Positions 33,047 through 42,476 are shown, counted from the first letter of the stretch. The stretch: DNA of 42,902 nt from Saprospiraceae bacterium (GCA_022841745.1 JALHQW010000061.1:1292-44193); one strand, 5' to 3'. Translations and numbers: made by a program. The notes: generated from the sequence alone by a model not told the origin.

Positions 33047-35584
33047 ATGAATAAATACACTTTCCTCTTCCCAATCCTTGCCATTGTTGCTTTATTGACG
33101 GCCTGCCAGTCAAGGAAGAAACCCGTGGAAAATTCAATGGGCAAATGGCCTAACGAAGACTATTTCAACGTACTCGCCTACCCTGACAAATACATGGACG
33201 TGAAAGCTTATCAGGCCGGCATGTTGGAAGCCCAATTGATGGCCGCTGAAAAAGTGGAAGGCTTCGACGATGAATGGACGGTGCAAGGCCCCGGCAATAT
33301 CGGTGCCCGGGTGAACACGGTAGCCGTGAACCCTATTAACGAGAACATTATTTTCGCTGGGTTCGGCCACGGCGGATTGTGGCGAACCAAGGACGGCGGC
33401 CAGAACTGGGCACCAATTTTCGATGACAAGGAATTCCCCAGCATTGGCGACATAGCCATCAGCCCCACCGACCCGAACACTATTTACGTGGGCACGGGCG
33501 ATCCTAATATCAATTGGTACCCCAAACTTGGCGATGGCCTCTATCGCAGCGCCGACGGTGGCGACACCTGGCAGCACCTCGGCCTCTCAGCGCAAAGGGT
33601 CATTACTAAAATTGCCCTGCACCCAACCAACCCGAACATCATCTATGCAGCCTCGATGGGGCTTCCTTTTATCCGTGACAATGAACGTGGGCTTTTCCGC
33701 AGCTTGGACGGCGGCGCAACTTGGCAAAAAGTGCTCAATGTCAGCGACCAAGCGGGCATCATTGACCTCGTGATGGACCCTTTCAACCCGAACGTGCTCT
33801 ATGCCAGTGGCTGGGACAGGGTGCGCAACAACGTGGAGAGCGTTACAACTGGCCAAGGCGCCAAGGTCTTTAAGACTACGGATGGCGGCGATACCTGGAC
33901 GCAATTGGAAGGTGGGCTTCCTACCGATAATAAAAGCCGCACGGGCCTTGCCATTTCGAAACAGACGCCCGGCCTCGTCTATGCCATGTATGTGGGCACT
34001 GACCAACAGTTGAACGGCATCTTTAAATCAACCGATGCTGGCGCAACATGGGACACCATCACCATCGTCGGTGTGGAAGGGTCTTTGGGTGGCTTTGGCT
34101 GGTACTTCGGAAAAATCAGGGTGAACCCCACCAACGACGAAGAGCTGTATTTGCTCGGCGTGGAAGCTTGGCGTTGCTACGTGGACCTGGGCATTTGGGA
34201 AACGATGAACCCCGATTGGTGGCAATACGAAGTTCACGCCGACAAACACGACCTTGAGATAAGCCCCTCTGGCAAGTTCTACCTCGCCACCGACGGCGGC
34301 CTCTATCGTTCCGACAACAATGGCGGCTCTTGGTCAGATATTGAGAACATTCCTACTACCCAATTTTACCGGGTAGCTTACAACCCACATGAGCCTACGC
34401 TATACTATGGTGGCGCACAGGACAACGGCACCACTGGCGGCAATGCGCTTGGCATCAACGACTGGCCCCGAATCTATGGCGGCGATGGTTTCCAAGCTAT
34501 CTTCCATCCTACCGACCCCTTGGTGATGTATGTTGAGACCCAAAACGGCGGCTTGTCCGTGACCGATGACGGTGGCAACGATTTTTACAATGCTTCCGAA
34601 GGCATGGTGGATGCTGACCGCCGCAATTGGAACATGCCCATCATCATGAGTTCGCACTACCCAGAAGTGCTTTATACCGGCACTTACCGACTCTATCGGA
34701 GCGAAGCTGGCACTTTTCCGTATTGGGACACCATCAGCTATGACCTGACCGACGGTCTGGTTACAGCGGCAAGGAACCACACCATCTCTACCCTCTCGGA
34801 ATCGCCGCTTGAATACGGATTGGTTTATGTGGGCACTACCGATGGTAATGTCCACCGCTATGAAGGCACTGATTTCAAATTGACCAATGTTTCGACTGGA
34901 CTGCCCGACCGCTATGTCTCGGATGTGATGGCTTCCCCAACCGTTGCCAATCGGGTCTATGTGACGCACACGGGCTACCGTGACAACGAGTTCATCCCAC
35001 GCATCCACCGCTCCGACGACCGTGGCCAAAACTGGACAGACATCAGCGCCAACCTGCCCGATATTGCCATCAACACAGTGTTCGTGTTGCCCGGCCATGC
35101 TGACTCCGTGCTGTTCGTGGGAACGGATGCGGGCGTCTATGCCACAAAGGACGCTGCGCAAACCTGGCATCGGCTAGGCGTGAACATGCCTTTTGTCCCA
35201 ACTTTCGACCTCAATTGGAACCCTGTTGAAAATACGCTGATTGCTGGTACTTTTGCCCGCTCAATCATGACCTATCCAATTGACTCCTTGCTGAAGGTGG
35301 TGGAGCCGCCTTCGGCAACAAGTCAGCCAATGGCTCGGATTGAGCTAAAAATAAGCCCCAATCCGGCGAGCAGCCACGTCAACGTTTCCGTTGATATTCT
35401 GCTAAACGGGGAGGCTGAAATTGGCATTTTCGACCTGCAAGGCCGACAAGTCCGCACTGCGAAATTGCCCAAAGGTAAGGCCATCAATCAGCGTTTCGAT
35501 TTGGTTGGGCTGCCCTCCGGGCAATATTTTGCAAGGGTGAAATCAGGAGGCAGGGTCGGCATCAAACGTTTTATCAAACAGTAA
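33047..35584 (+). CDS. Sortilin/BNR-repeat beta-propeller protein with lipobox and T9SS tail
   Basis: An 845-residue surface protein. The N-terminus is a lipoprotein signal (YTFLFPILAIVALLTAC, Cys20). A long double propeller follows, built from BNR/VPS10-like blades with repeated Asp-box motifs: SxDGGxTW appears at TKDGGQNWAP, SADGGDTWQH, SLDGGATWQK, TTDGGDTWTQ, STDAGATWDT, SDNNGGSWSD and SDDRGQNWTD. The last 80 residues (KISPNPASSHVNVSVD to GIKRFIKQ) are a T9SS type A sorting domain. Such propellers occur in photosystem-assembly-like and sortilin-like glycan or protein binders; no catalytic site is evident. A lipidation site and a T9SS tail in one protein are an odd pair. gldC follows after 3 bp. 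Confidence 0.88.
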   Translation: MNKYTFLFPILAIVALLTACQSRKKPVENSMGKWPNEDYFNVLAYPDKYMDVKAYQAGMLEAQLMAAEKVEGFDDEWTVQGPGNIGARVNTVAVNPINENIIFAGFGHGGLWRTKDGGQNWAPIFDDKEFPSIGDIAISPTDPNTIYVGTGDPNINWYPKLGDGLYRSADGGDTWQHLGLSAQRVITKIALHPTNPNIIYAASMGLPFIRDNERGLFRSLDGGATWQKVLNVSDQAGIIDLVMDPFNPNVLYASGWDRVRNNVESVTTGQGAKVFKTTDGGDTWTQLEGGLPTDNKSRTGLAISKQTPGLVYAMYVGTDQQLNGIFKSTDAGATWDTITIVGVEGSLGGFGWYFGKIRVNPTNDEELYLLGVEAWRCYVDLGIWETMNPDWWQYEVHADKHDLEISPSGKFYLATDGGLYRSDNNGGSWSDIENIPTTQFYRVAYNPHEPTLYYGGAQDNGTTGGNALGINDWPRIYGGDGFQAIFHPTDPLVMYVETQNGGLSVTDDGGNDFYNASEGMVDADRRNWNMPIIMSSHYPEVLYTGTYRLYRSEAGTFPYWDTISYDLTDGLVTAARNHTISTLSESPLEYGLVYVGTTDGNVHRYEGTDFKLTNVSTGLPDRYVSDVMASPTVANRVYVTHTGYRDNEFIPRIHRSDDRGQNWTDISANLPDIAINTVFVLPGHADSVLFVGTDAGVYATKDAAQTWHRLGVNMPFVPTFDLNWNPVENTLIAGTFARSIMTYPIDSLLKVVEPPSATSQPMARIELKISPNPASSHVNVSVDILLNGEAEIGIFDLQGRQVRTAKLPKGKAINQRFDLVGLPSGQYFARVKSGGRVGIKRFIKQ

Positions 35585-35587
35585 ATA

Positions 35588-35938
35588 ATGGCAAATACCC
35601 GTTCATCACAAATACGAATCACCGTCAACCTCGACGAAAAGAACATGCCCACGGGCATTGATTGGGATGCAGACGACCGTACCGACGGCAACGACCCCGT
35701 GGCCTGCAAGGGAATGCTGCTCTCCCTTTTCGAGCGGGAGACCTTGGACACCATGAAAATTGACCTCTGGTCAGCGGATATGCAAGTGAACGAGATGGAC
35801 CGATTTGTTTTTCAGACGCTTAGGGGCATGGCCGATTCCTATTTCAAGGCCACCCAAAACCGGGAACTGGCCGTGGACATGCAGCGGTTCGTGCAGTATT
35901 TTGGGGAGAAGACAGGGATTATTGAGCAGAAAGCTTGA
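35588..35938 (+). CDS. gldC: Gliding motility protein GldC
   Basis: A 116-residue cytoplasmic protein matching GldC of gliding Bacteroidota. Family features are RSSQIRITVNLDEKNMP, IDWDADD, MLLSLFERETLDTMKIDLW, and MQVNEMDRFVFQTLRGMADS, ending in a QRFVQYFGEKTGI helix. GldC supports the Gld/Spr motility machinery that shares components with the T9SS, but is not a core secretion subunit. It follows the propeller gene by 3 bp and so is probably co-transcribed with it. Its stop lies 3 bp from the convergent ABC ATPase stop. Presence of gldC is compatible with, but does not prove, gliding. Confidence 0.92.
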   Translation: MANTRSSQIRITVNLDEKNMPTGIDWDADDRTDGNDPVACKGMLLSLFERETLDTMKIDLWSADMQVNEMDRFVFQTLRGMADSYFKATQNRELAVDMQRFVQYFGEKTGIIEQKA

Positions 35939-35941
35939 AGG

Positions 35942-37624
35942 TTATTTCACAAAAACAGCTTCCAGCAATTCCTTTGTATATGGATGCTTGGGTGCAGCAA
36001 AGACCGTTTCCGAATCGCCCATTTCAACAATTTTCCCATCCTTCATCACGGCAATGCGGTCGGAAATCATGCGCACCACACCAAGGTCGTGCGAGATAAA
36101 AAGATAGGTAAGGCAGTGCTTTCGCTGCAATTCCTGCAATAGGTCAAGTATCTGCGTCTGCACGGTGACATCGAGGGAGGAAATGGCCTCGTCGCAAACG
36201 ATAAGCCGAGGTTCCAAAGCCAATGCCCTGGCGATGCAAATCCGCTGGCGTTGCCCGCCCGAAAACTCAGCTGGGTAGCGCCAAAAATGGTCGGCCTCCA
36301 GCCCTACCGTTTCCAGTAATTCCACCGCCCGCTCCCGCCGTTGTTTTTCATCCGAAAAAAGGCCATATACAGTCATTGGTTCTGTTAGCGCAAGCCCGAT
36401 GGGCTGCCGAGGGTCGAGCGAACTATAGGGGTCTTGAAAAATGATTTGCAGTTCCTTCCGGGTGCTAAACCATTCATTGTCAGCTTTTTGAAGGATGTTC
36501 TTGCCCTTGAAGACCACTTCACCACTAGTCGGGCTGATGAGGTTAAGGATGCTCCTGCCCAATGTCGTTTTCCCACTGCCAGACTCACCGACCAGCCCCA
36601 ATGTTTCGCCTTCGTAAATTTCCAAGCTCACACCATCCACCGCTTTCACATGCTCGGTTGCCTTGCCAAAGAAATTGCGCTTGGTAGGGAAATGGGTTTG
36701 GAGGCTGGTGATGGTCAAAAACGGTGGACGATGGACGGTGGACGGTGGACGGTGGGCGATGGACGATGGACGATGGGCGGAGGGGGAAGCGATTCGCTTT
36801 TGGTAATTTTCAAGCAGTAGCTGGGTGTAAGGATGTTTTGGGTGCTTGAAAACATCGGCGACTTGGCCATGTTCCACCACTTCGCCTTTTTGCATAACGA
36901 TCACATTATCAGCCACTTCTGCCACGACGCTGAGGTCGTGGGAGATGAAAATGGTGCTGCCGCCCCAGGTGGTTTTTAGTTCTTTTAATAATTGTAAAAT
37001 GGAACGCTGCACGGTCACATCCAGCGCACTGGTCGGCTCATCGGCGATGAGAAGGGAGGGATTGCTGGCCAATGCCATCGCAATCATCACCCGCTGCCGC
37101 TGCCCCCCGCTGAGCTGGTGCGGGTAGCTCCGCCATATCCGCTCTGGGTCAGGCAATTTCACTTTTTCAAACAGCTCCAATACTCTTTGCTTTACCGTCG
37201 CCTTGGCTTGTTTACGATGTGTCCAATCGTAAATCGTAAATCGTAAATCGTAAATCGCCTCCCCTACCTGCTCCCCGCACCGCATCACCGGGTTCAGTGA
37301 GGTCATCGGCTCTTGGAAGACCATCCCGATTTCCTTGCCCCTAATCCCTTGAAAATCAGCGGGTTTTACTTTGGTCAAATCGGTCTGTATCCCATCTTTT
37401 TTTTCGAAAATAATTTCCCCTCCCACCAATTGTGCCTTACCTGGCAGCAGCCCCATGATGGCCAGGGCAGTCATGGATTTACCGGAGCCGCTCTCACCCA
37501 CGATGCCAAGCGTTTCGCCCCTTTTCAAGGAAAAAGAAATGCCACGCAACGCTTCCACCGTACCTTCCTCTGTTGGGAACTGGATGCGCAAATCGTTGAT
37601 GGTGAGGAGGTTGGGACTGGGCAT
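35942..37624 (-). CDS. Double-NBD oligopeptide/dipeptide ABC transporter ATPase
   Basis: A 560-residue fusion of DppD- and DppF-type ATPases, like E. coli YejF, energising uptake of peptides (or nickel) through a separate permease. NBD1: Walker A GESGSGKS (43-50), signature LSGGQRQRV (171-179), Walker B LLIADEP. NBD2: Walker [10 protein letters not shown] (346-354), signature FSGGQRQRI, Walker B LIVCDEA. Both have the C-terminal HPYT oligopeptide-specific motif. Two repeat inserts interrupt it: [11 protein letters not shown] (124-134), in the helical subdomain of NBD1, and about 280-301, in the linker between NBDs ([19 protein letters not shown]). No permease or binding-protein gene is adjacent. 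Confidence 0.92.
   Translation of the reverse strand: MPSPNLLTINDLRIQFPTEEGTVEALRGISFSLKRGETLGIVGESGSGKSMTALAIMGLLPGKAQLVGGEIIFEKKDGIQTDLTKVKPADFQGIRGKEIGMVFQEPMTSLNPVMRCGEQVGEAIYDLRFTIYDWTHRKQAKATVKQRVLELFEKVKLPDPERIWRSYPHQLSGGQRQRVMIAMALASNPSLLIADEPTSALDVTVQRSILQLLKELKTTWGGSTIFISHDLSVVAEVADNVIVMQKGEVVEHGQVADVFKHPKHPYTQLLLENYQKRIASPSAHRPSSIAHRPPSTVHRPPFLTITSLQTHFPTKRNFFGKATEHVKAVDGVSLEIYEGETLGLVGESGSGKTTLGRSILNLISPTSGEVVFKGKNILQKADNEWFSTRKELQIIFQDPYSSLDPRQPIGLALTEPMTVYGLFSDEKQRRERAVELLETVGLEADHFWRYPAEFSGGQRQRICIARALALEPRLIVCDEAISSLDVTVQTQILDLLQELQRKHCLTYLFISHDLGVVRMISDRIAVMKDGKIVEMGDSETVFAAPKHPYTKELLEAVFVK
36722..36777. repeat. Heptamer tract in the inter-domain linker of the ABC ATPase
   Basis: Eight consecutive 7-bp units of the form CG(G/A)TGG(A/G). 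On the coding strand they give a seven-residue peptide period ([14 protein letters not shown]). The same heptamer in opposite orientation occurs at 40479-40547. Confidence 0.92.
37225..37257. repeat. Perfect heptamer tract inside NBD1 of the ABC ATPase
   Basis: 4.7 perfect copies of AATCGTA (33 bp). On the coding strand they read [10 protein letters not shown], a seven-residue period. Being perfect, this tract is the better candidate of the two for slipped-strand length change. Confidence 0.92.
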
Positions 37625-37647
37625 TGTTGATGGGTTGAATTCAGGCG

Positions 37648-37655
37648 GAAAGGTA
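37648..37655 (-). promoter_or_regulatory. Possible promoter of the ABC ATPase gene
   Basis: TACCTTTC on the minus strand, one base off TAnnTTTG, 23 bp before the start. A T-rich segment lies at about -33. Low confidence. Confidence 0.3.
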
Positions 37656-37867
37656 CGAAGATTGGGATGGAAAAATAACTACCTAACAGTGAAGGAGCTT
37701 CGCTTCCTTAACTCCCTACCGCACCAAACCGCCTTTCCACACGAGTTAAGACGACACCTGCAAATGGCCTTTCAAACACTGCTAAATAGCACAGATTGAG
37801 CGGTCATTTGTAGACTCATTTAAACGGCGTTCAATTTTTCCCTGTATTAAGGTCAGCCCCAAAACCC

Positions 37868-40321
37868 TCAACTTTTTACCCGCTGCTGCTCGCTCTCCGA
37901 CCCCGACCCAGTATGCCGCTGCCGTTGCTGACTCGCCTTTCCAAATCGGTAGGAAAAGCTCATTGTCACCACCCTCGAATCGTATTTGCTGTTCCAATCG
38001 GCATAGGTACGCTCCAAGTTGTTGATGATGCCGCTGCCCCGGCGGGTGTAGAGCAGGTCTTGGGCGGCGAGTTTGAGGGTGCCGGCATCCTTCAGTATTT
38101 TCTTGGAAACGGCCATGTTCAGTGTTCCGAAATTCAAAATCACCAATTGCGAATAGACTTGGTCGGTTTGGTAATCGGCCCGAATTTCTGTGGCCCAGCC
38201 CTTGCCAAGCTGGAAGCTGTTGGTCGTGGAAGCATAGCCATTGTAGCCCGTGGTATCGAGTCGCTGGGTGTAGAGGTCGCTGGTATAGGTGGCTTGTTCC
38301 CCGAATACATAGAGCATGAGCGTCCACCATTTGGTGGGGTTCAGGGCGGCTTCCACGCTCAAGCCGATGCGCTGTGCCGTGGCAATGTTGCCGGGACGGC
38401 TATAATAGATTTCGTTCACGATTTCCAAGGTTTCGTTGATGCCGTCGAGGGTCTTGGAATAGCTGAGGGTCGTGTTCACCTTGCCCATGAACGAATGCGT
38501 GAGCGATAGGTTGTGGGCAAAAGTGGGCAGTAGGTTCGGGTTGCCCGTATAGAAAGTGAACCTGTCCAATGGGCTGACGAAAGGGTTCAGGTCTTGGAAG
38601 AACGGGCGGTCAATGCGGCGGCCATAGGAGAGGCTGATCGTGTTTTTATCCAGGCTGTCCAAGCGCCAATTGGCGAAGAAAGTGGGAAACGCCTCGGTGT
38701 AGCTCCTCGAAAACTTGGAGCCGGGCTTGATTTCATTGCCCAGTTGGGTGCCTTTTAAGCTGGTGTTCTCCACTCGCAGGCCAGCTTGCAGGTCGAGGCG
38801 GCCAAAGGTCTTGCTGAAATTGAGGTAGGCCGCATGGATCCATTCATCGTAGAGGAAGCGGTTGCTCAGGTCATAGTTCACAGAGGTCAGGCCATCTTTT
38901 GTAGTAGTATAGGCCGCTTCGTTGTCGGTCTCCGTGAAGGCAGATTTCAGGCCCGCTTCCATTTTAAGGCCATTTGCAAAAGGCTTTGTATTATCCGCTT
39001 TTGCTGCATATATTTTGATATTGGAGGGCAGCCCGCCACGGATGGTATCGGCGTAATTGAGCTGATCGAAGCTGTCATAGACGAAGTTTTGGAAAAACTG
39101 ATTGGCGTCGGTGCGGTAGGTCACGTAATCGGCATCGAAGACGATATTGCTACCCATAGAGTCAAGTTGGTGGCGCAGGTTGACGTTGTAGGTACCGTTG
39201 CGGAAGCGCCTATCTTCGGCATTGTCGGCAAGGACGGTATTGAGGAGCGAGCCATCCGGCCAGCTTACGATGGCAGTGTTGTTGGTCTGTCGCTGGTCGG
39301 GGTTGCCGAGGCCCTTCACCACCAAGCCCACCGTCGTTTTTTCGCTCAAATATAAATCGAGTCCAAACTTGGCGTTCAGCGATTTTGACCTCGGCACGAT
39401 ATAGGAGTTTTGGGCAAAATCGGAGGAAGGTTCGCCGTCAGTGCTGGTGTAGGATCGGTTGATATTGAGGTCTTGGAAAAAATTGCGGTGGCCAGCCCCC
39501 AGGTTCAGGAAGAGGCCGAACTTGCTGCGGTTCAAGTTGAGGTTCAAGCTGTTGTTGCTTCGGCTGAACTTGCCCTGCGTATAGGCCAGCGAAGTGCTCC
39601 CATTGAAGCCCGGCGCCCTGTTGCGCTTTGTCACGATATTGATGACACCCGAATTGCCTGCCGCTTCGTACTTGGCCGGCGGGTTGGGCATCAGTTCTAT
39701 CTGCTTGACGCTGCTGGCAGGGATGGAGCGAAGGTAGCTTTCCAATTCCGTCCCGCTGAGGTAGGTCGGCTTGTCGTCTATGAAAATGGCCACACCTGAG
39801 CGGCCTTTTAGCCGAATGTCGCCGCCATCGCCGACCTGCACACCCGGGGCTTTTTCCAAGGCCTCCAAGGCACTGCTGCCCGCATTGGAAATGAGTGCAT
39901 CGGGGTTCACGATGGTGCGGTCGGCCAGCCGCTCGATATAGGGCTTGCGGGCCGTTACCGTCACCTCCGATAGTTGCGACTCGTCGGGCAAGAGTTGGAT
40001 GGTCGGAAGCTGCACCAGCTTATCGGCCCCACCAATTGTCACTGGCTGGCTCGTGTATTTTGCGAAGCCGACAAAGCTCACCTCCAATCGGTAGCTGCTG
40101 GCGGGAAGGCCAGCAAGCACAAAGCTGCCATCGGCCTCGGTGTAGCTGGCTTGCATCATTTTGGCATCGCCTTCGGCAAACAGCACCACGGTCGCCAATT
40201 CGACGGGACTGCCTTTGTCGTCCGAGACACGGCCTTGCAGGGTAAAGTCATTTTGGCCATGTGCCAGAAAGCCAACAATCCAAAAGCAGGAGAACAGTAG
40301 GCTGATTTTTTTGATGGACAT
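37868..40321 (-). CDS. TonB-dependent receptor / OMP_b-brl_3-type outer-membrane protein
   Basis: An 817-residue outer-membrane barrel. The signal peptide is at 1-23 (LLFSCFWIVGFLAHGQ). A carboxypeptidase-regulatory-like domain (26-110) starts LQGRVSDDKGSPVELATVVL. A plug-like domain (120-230) contains VTVTARKPYIERLADRTIVN, ALEKAPGVQVGDGGDIRLKG and the family's KYEAAGNSGVINIVTKRN. The barrel is of the OMP_b-brl_3 kind common in Bacteroidota; its substrate is unknown. The C-terminus is odd: the last aromatic strand (VVTMSFSYRFG) is followed by a 23-residue polar Gln/Ser/Arg-rich tail, whereas barrels normally end on the aromatic residue. No SusD partner. Confidence 0.88.
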   Translation of the reverse strand: MSIKKISLLFSCFWIVGFLAHGQNDFTLQGRVSDDKGSPVELATVVLFAEGDAKMMQASYTEADGSFVLAGLPASSYRLEVSFVGFAKYTSQPVTIGGADKLVQLPTIQLLPDESQLSEVTVTARKPYIERLADRTIVNPDALISNAGSSALEALEKAPGVQVGDGGDIRLKGRSGVAIFIDDKPTYLSGTELESYLRSIPASSVKQIELMPNPPAKYEAAGNSGVINIVTKRNRAPGFNGSTSLAYTQGKFSRSNNSLNLNLNRSKFGLFLNLGAGHRNFFQDLNINRSYTSTDGEPSSDFAQNSYIVPRSKSLNAKFGLDLYLSEKTTVGLVVKGLGNPDQRQTNNTAIVSWPDGSLLNTVLADNAEDRRFRNGTYNVNLRHQLDSMGSNIVFDADYVTYRTDANQFFQNFVYDSFDQLNYADTIRGGLPSNIKIYAAKADNTKPFANGLKMEAGLKSAFTETDNEAAYTTTKDGLTSVNYDLSNRFLYDEWIHAAYLNFSKTFGRLDLQAGLRVENTSLKGTQLGNEIKPGSKFSRSYTEAFPTFFANWRLDSLDKNTISLSYGRRIDRPFFQDLNPFVSPLDRFTFYTGNPNLLPTFAHNLSLTHSFMGKVNTTLSYSKTLDGINETLEIVNEIYYSRPGNIATAQRIGLSVEAALNPTKWWTLMLYVFGEQATYTSDLYTQRLDTTGYNGYASTTNSFQLGKGWATEIRADYQTDQVYSQLVILNFGTLNMAVSKKILKDAGTLKLAAQDLLYTRRGSGIINNLERTYADWNSKYDSRVVTMSFSYRFGKASQQRQRHTGSGSESEQQRVKS

Positions 40322-40478
40322 AGGTTGGGTTTATGATGGATTTCTTTTCACAGAAAGAATGACCCGCAAAAACGGTAGGGTTGCAAAGGCATTTCAAATA
40401 ATTCGACCAAAGCAATGGCAAATATTGATGAATCAAGAAAACATGGTTTGTCAAATGCTGCTTATTTATCAGGCCTAC

Positions 40479-40547
40479 CGCCCATCGTCCATAGTCCATC
40501 GCCCACCGTCCGCCGTCTATCGTACACCGTCCACCGTCTATCGTAAT
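40479..40547. repeat. Intergenic heptamer tract upstream of the bestrophin gene
   Basis: About ten 7-bp units of the form CG(T/C)CCA(T/C) with point variants. It is the same heptamer family as in the ABC ATPase linker, in opposite orientation, and ends 5 bp before the bestrophin -7 box. Confidence 0.9.
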
Positions 40548-40552
40548 ATCCC

Positions 40553-40560
40553 TATTTTTG
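40553..40560 (+). promoter_or_regulatory. -7 promoter box for the bestrophin gene
   Basis: TATTTTTG exactly matches TAnnTTTG, 48 bp before the ATG. The upstream -33 position falls inside the heptamer tract and has no TTTG. Confidence 0.4.
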
Positions 40561-40608
40561 TCTTCAAAACGGACAAGGTTCGTTTGATAAAATCCAATAT
40601 TTCGAGCA

Positions 40609-41475
40609 ATGGTTGACTACAACCCAAAATCTTGGTGGAAGCTCATCTTCATGTTCCACCGCAGCGACACGTTCAGTATGTTGTTCCCGGCCATGCTGGG
40701 TGTAGCGGCCTACACGGGCTTGGTTGCCTACGTGGAAGAAGAGCTGCTTCATACCCAATTCAAGAACTCGACCATTGTGCATTCAATGATTGGTTTCGTC
40801 CTATCCATGCTGCTGGTCTTCCGCACCAACACCGCCTACGACCGCTGGTGGGAGGGCCGCCGGATCTGGGGCGGCATCGTCAACAATTCGAGGAACCTCG
40901 CACTGAAACTGAGCGCCCTGGTGGATGACCCCGCTACCCGTCAACGCCTACGTGCGCTCATCACCAACCAGGTGATGGCCATGAAATGGCACCTGCGAAA
41001 GGGCTTCAACGAAACCGATTTTGAAGAGACCGACCGCTACCCGTTGGCCGCAATGCAAGCAAAAAAACACCTGCCCAATGCCTATATGCAGGCAATCTAT
41101 AAAGAGGTGGAGGAACTGCACCGCAGCAAGGCCATCAGTGGCGAGCAACTGCTCTACCTGAACCCGGAACTCCAATCCTTCACCGACCATATCGGTGCCT
41201 GTGAGCGAATACAAAAAACACCCATCCCCTACTCCTATAGCATGTTCCTCAAAAAAGTCATTTTCCTCTACATCCTTACCATGCCCATCGGGTTCGTGAA
41301 GGAGTTCGGGTATTGGAGCGCCGTCATCATCCCGTTGGTGTTCTATATTTTCGCCAGCATTGAGGTATTGGCCGAGGAAATCGAAGACCCTTTCGGTTCA
41401 GATACCAACGACCTTCCGCTGAACCGGCTGTCGAATACGATCAAGGAGAATTTGGTGGAGATATTTGGGGTGTAG
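40609..41475 (+). CDS. Bestrophin-family anion channel
   Basis: A 288-residue bacterial bestrophin (formerly UPF0187), a pentameric membrane channel for chloride or other anions. Seen: N-terminal helices (LFPAMLGVAAYTGLVAYV), the signature VFRTNTAYDRWWEGRRIWG (70-88), the CERIQKTPIPYSYSMFLKKV block around 203-222 that continues into the third helix, the fourth helix (AVIIPLVFYIFASIEVLAEE) and the conserved EEIEDPFGSDTNDLPLNRL near the C-terminus. The length is normal. It stands alone, followed by about 190 bp without a gene. Some bacterial members conduct cations, so ion selectivity is not certain. Confidence 0.93.
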   Translation: MVDYNPKSWWKLIFMFHRSDTFSMLFPAMLGVAAYTGLVAYVEEELLHTQFKNSTIVHSMIGFVLSMLLVFRTNTAYDRWWEGRRIWGGIVNNSRNLALKLSALVDDPATRQRLRALITNQVMAMKWHLRKGFNETDFEETDRYPLAAMQAKKHLPNAYMQAIYKEVEELHRSKAISGEQLLYLNPELQSFTDHIGACERIQKTPIPYSYSMFLKKVIFLYILTMPIGFVKEFGYWSAVIIPLVFYIFASIEVLAEEIEDPFGSDTNDLPLNRLSNTIKENLVEIFGV

Positions 41476-41666
41476 GCTTAAATCAAGTGAATCAATGGGG
41501 CGCAGGGTTTTTTCAGGTGGGTAAAAAGCGGGTTTGAGGGTGTTGACTTTAGTTATTCAATTTTATGTGGAGATTCGATTACGATTGCATGGACGCTGTG
41601 CTGCCCTGCGTTGGCTTTGAGCGTTGGGCTTGGGCAGCATAGGCGACCATCAATTGTTCGGCGATT

Positions 41667-42476
41667 TTATAGGTCTTCAATTTCAGCCTCGGATAAGCCA
41701 GTGAATTCAGATATATCTTGGGGTGACAAGCCCTTGTTTTTCATTTTCTTGGCTACATCCATTTTCGTTCTTTTTTCTGCCAATTCTACTTTCCCCCTTT
41801 CATCTTGTTCTCTCATGGCAGCATAATCGTAGGCTTCCAATTCTTCCTTCGTCCAAGAATGTTTGTTGGCATCTTGGTAGGCTGCTTTCAATCCTTCGTC
41901 GTCCACATTTGCCGGAACGACATCCAGGTTTTCTGCCTCTTTGATGAAGAAAATCCACTTGTCCGTTACTTCAACAAGTTCTTCCAATGGTTTCGTAAAT
42001 TTTGGAAGTTCAATGAAATAAAAATCCATGTCTTTTATGACCCGCTCACCGTCCTCAACATCGCAAACTGAATGATGCGAGCGATATTTTTTGCCTTCCG
42101 TGAACTTGAAGTCAAAAATCCCGATGAAAATAACGGGCTTGAGTTCTGTGTAATATTCACCGCTTTCGATTTGCTGAGAATAATCCTTGCTGGCATAGTA
42201 AAGCAACCGCTTATCCAAACCGTCCGGCTCGGCTACCTGCATCTCGATGATATAGGTTTTGCCCTTCTTGTCCCTCGCCTTCACATCAATGATGGAGGCT
42301 TTCAGGTTCTTGATGATGGGAAGTTGGTAGGGGTTGAGGATTTCCACGTCCTCGATTACATCCTTGCCCTTCAACTTCATTACGGCGTTGAGGAAGGAAA
42401 TGAGGATGATTTTCTTGTTTTCGTTGCCGAAAATCTTCCGAAAAGCGATGTCGTTTTTTATATCTACGAAATGCAT
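41667..42476 (-). CDS. Rpn-family PD-(D/E)XK nuclease
   Basis: A 269-residue protein of the Rpn recombination-promoting nuclease / PDDEXK transposase-like family. The N-terminus DIKNDIAFRKIFGNENKKI is the family's entry motif. The nuclease core is SIIDVKARDKKGKTYIIEMQ: Asp64, then Glu78-x-Gln80 in place of the canonical (D/E)xK, which is normal for this family. RLLYYASKDYSQQI follows. The C-terminal part holds a charged helix and a small HTH-like end (GLSPQDISEFTGLSEAEIED). Members are often multi-copy and mobile-element-like. Here a 124-bp inverted-repeat element lies 68 bp upstream. Confidence 0.88.
   Translation of the reverse strand: MHFVDIKNDIAFRKIFGNENKKIILISFLNAVMKLKGKDVIEDVEILNPYQLPIIKNLKASIIDVKARDKKGKTYIIEMQVAEPDGLDKRLLYYASKDYSQQIESGEYYTELKPVIFIGIFDFKFTEGKKYRSHHSVCDVEDGERVIKDMDFYFIELPKFTKPLEELVEVTDKWIFFIKEAENLDVVPANVDDEGLKAAYQDANKHSWTKEELEAYDYAAMREQDERGKVELAEKRTKMDVAKKMKNKGLSPQDISEFTGLSEAEIEDL

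Noticed and set aside
36722-36777. Possible CRISPR array
   Set aside because: Units are only 7 bp, without spacers, and lie inside a coding sequence. No cas gene is in the window.
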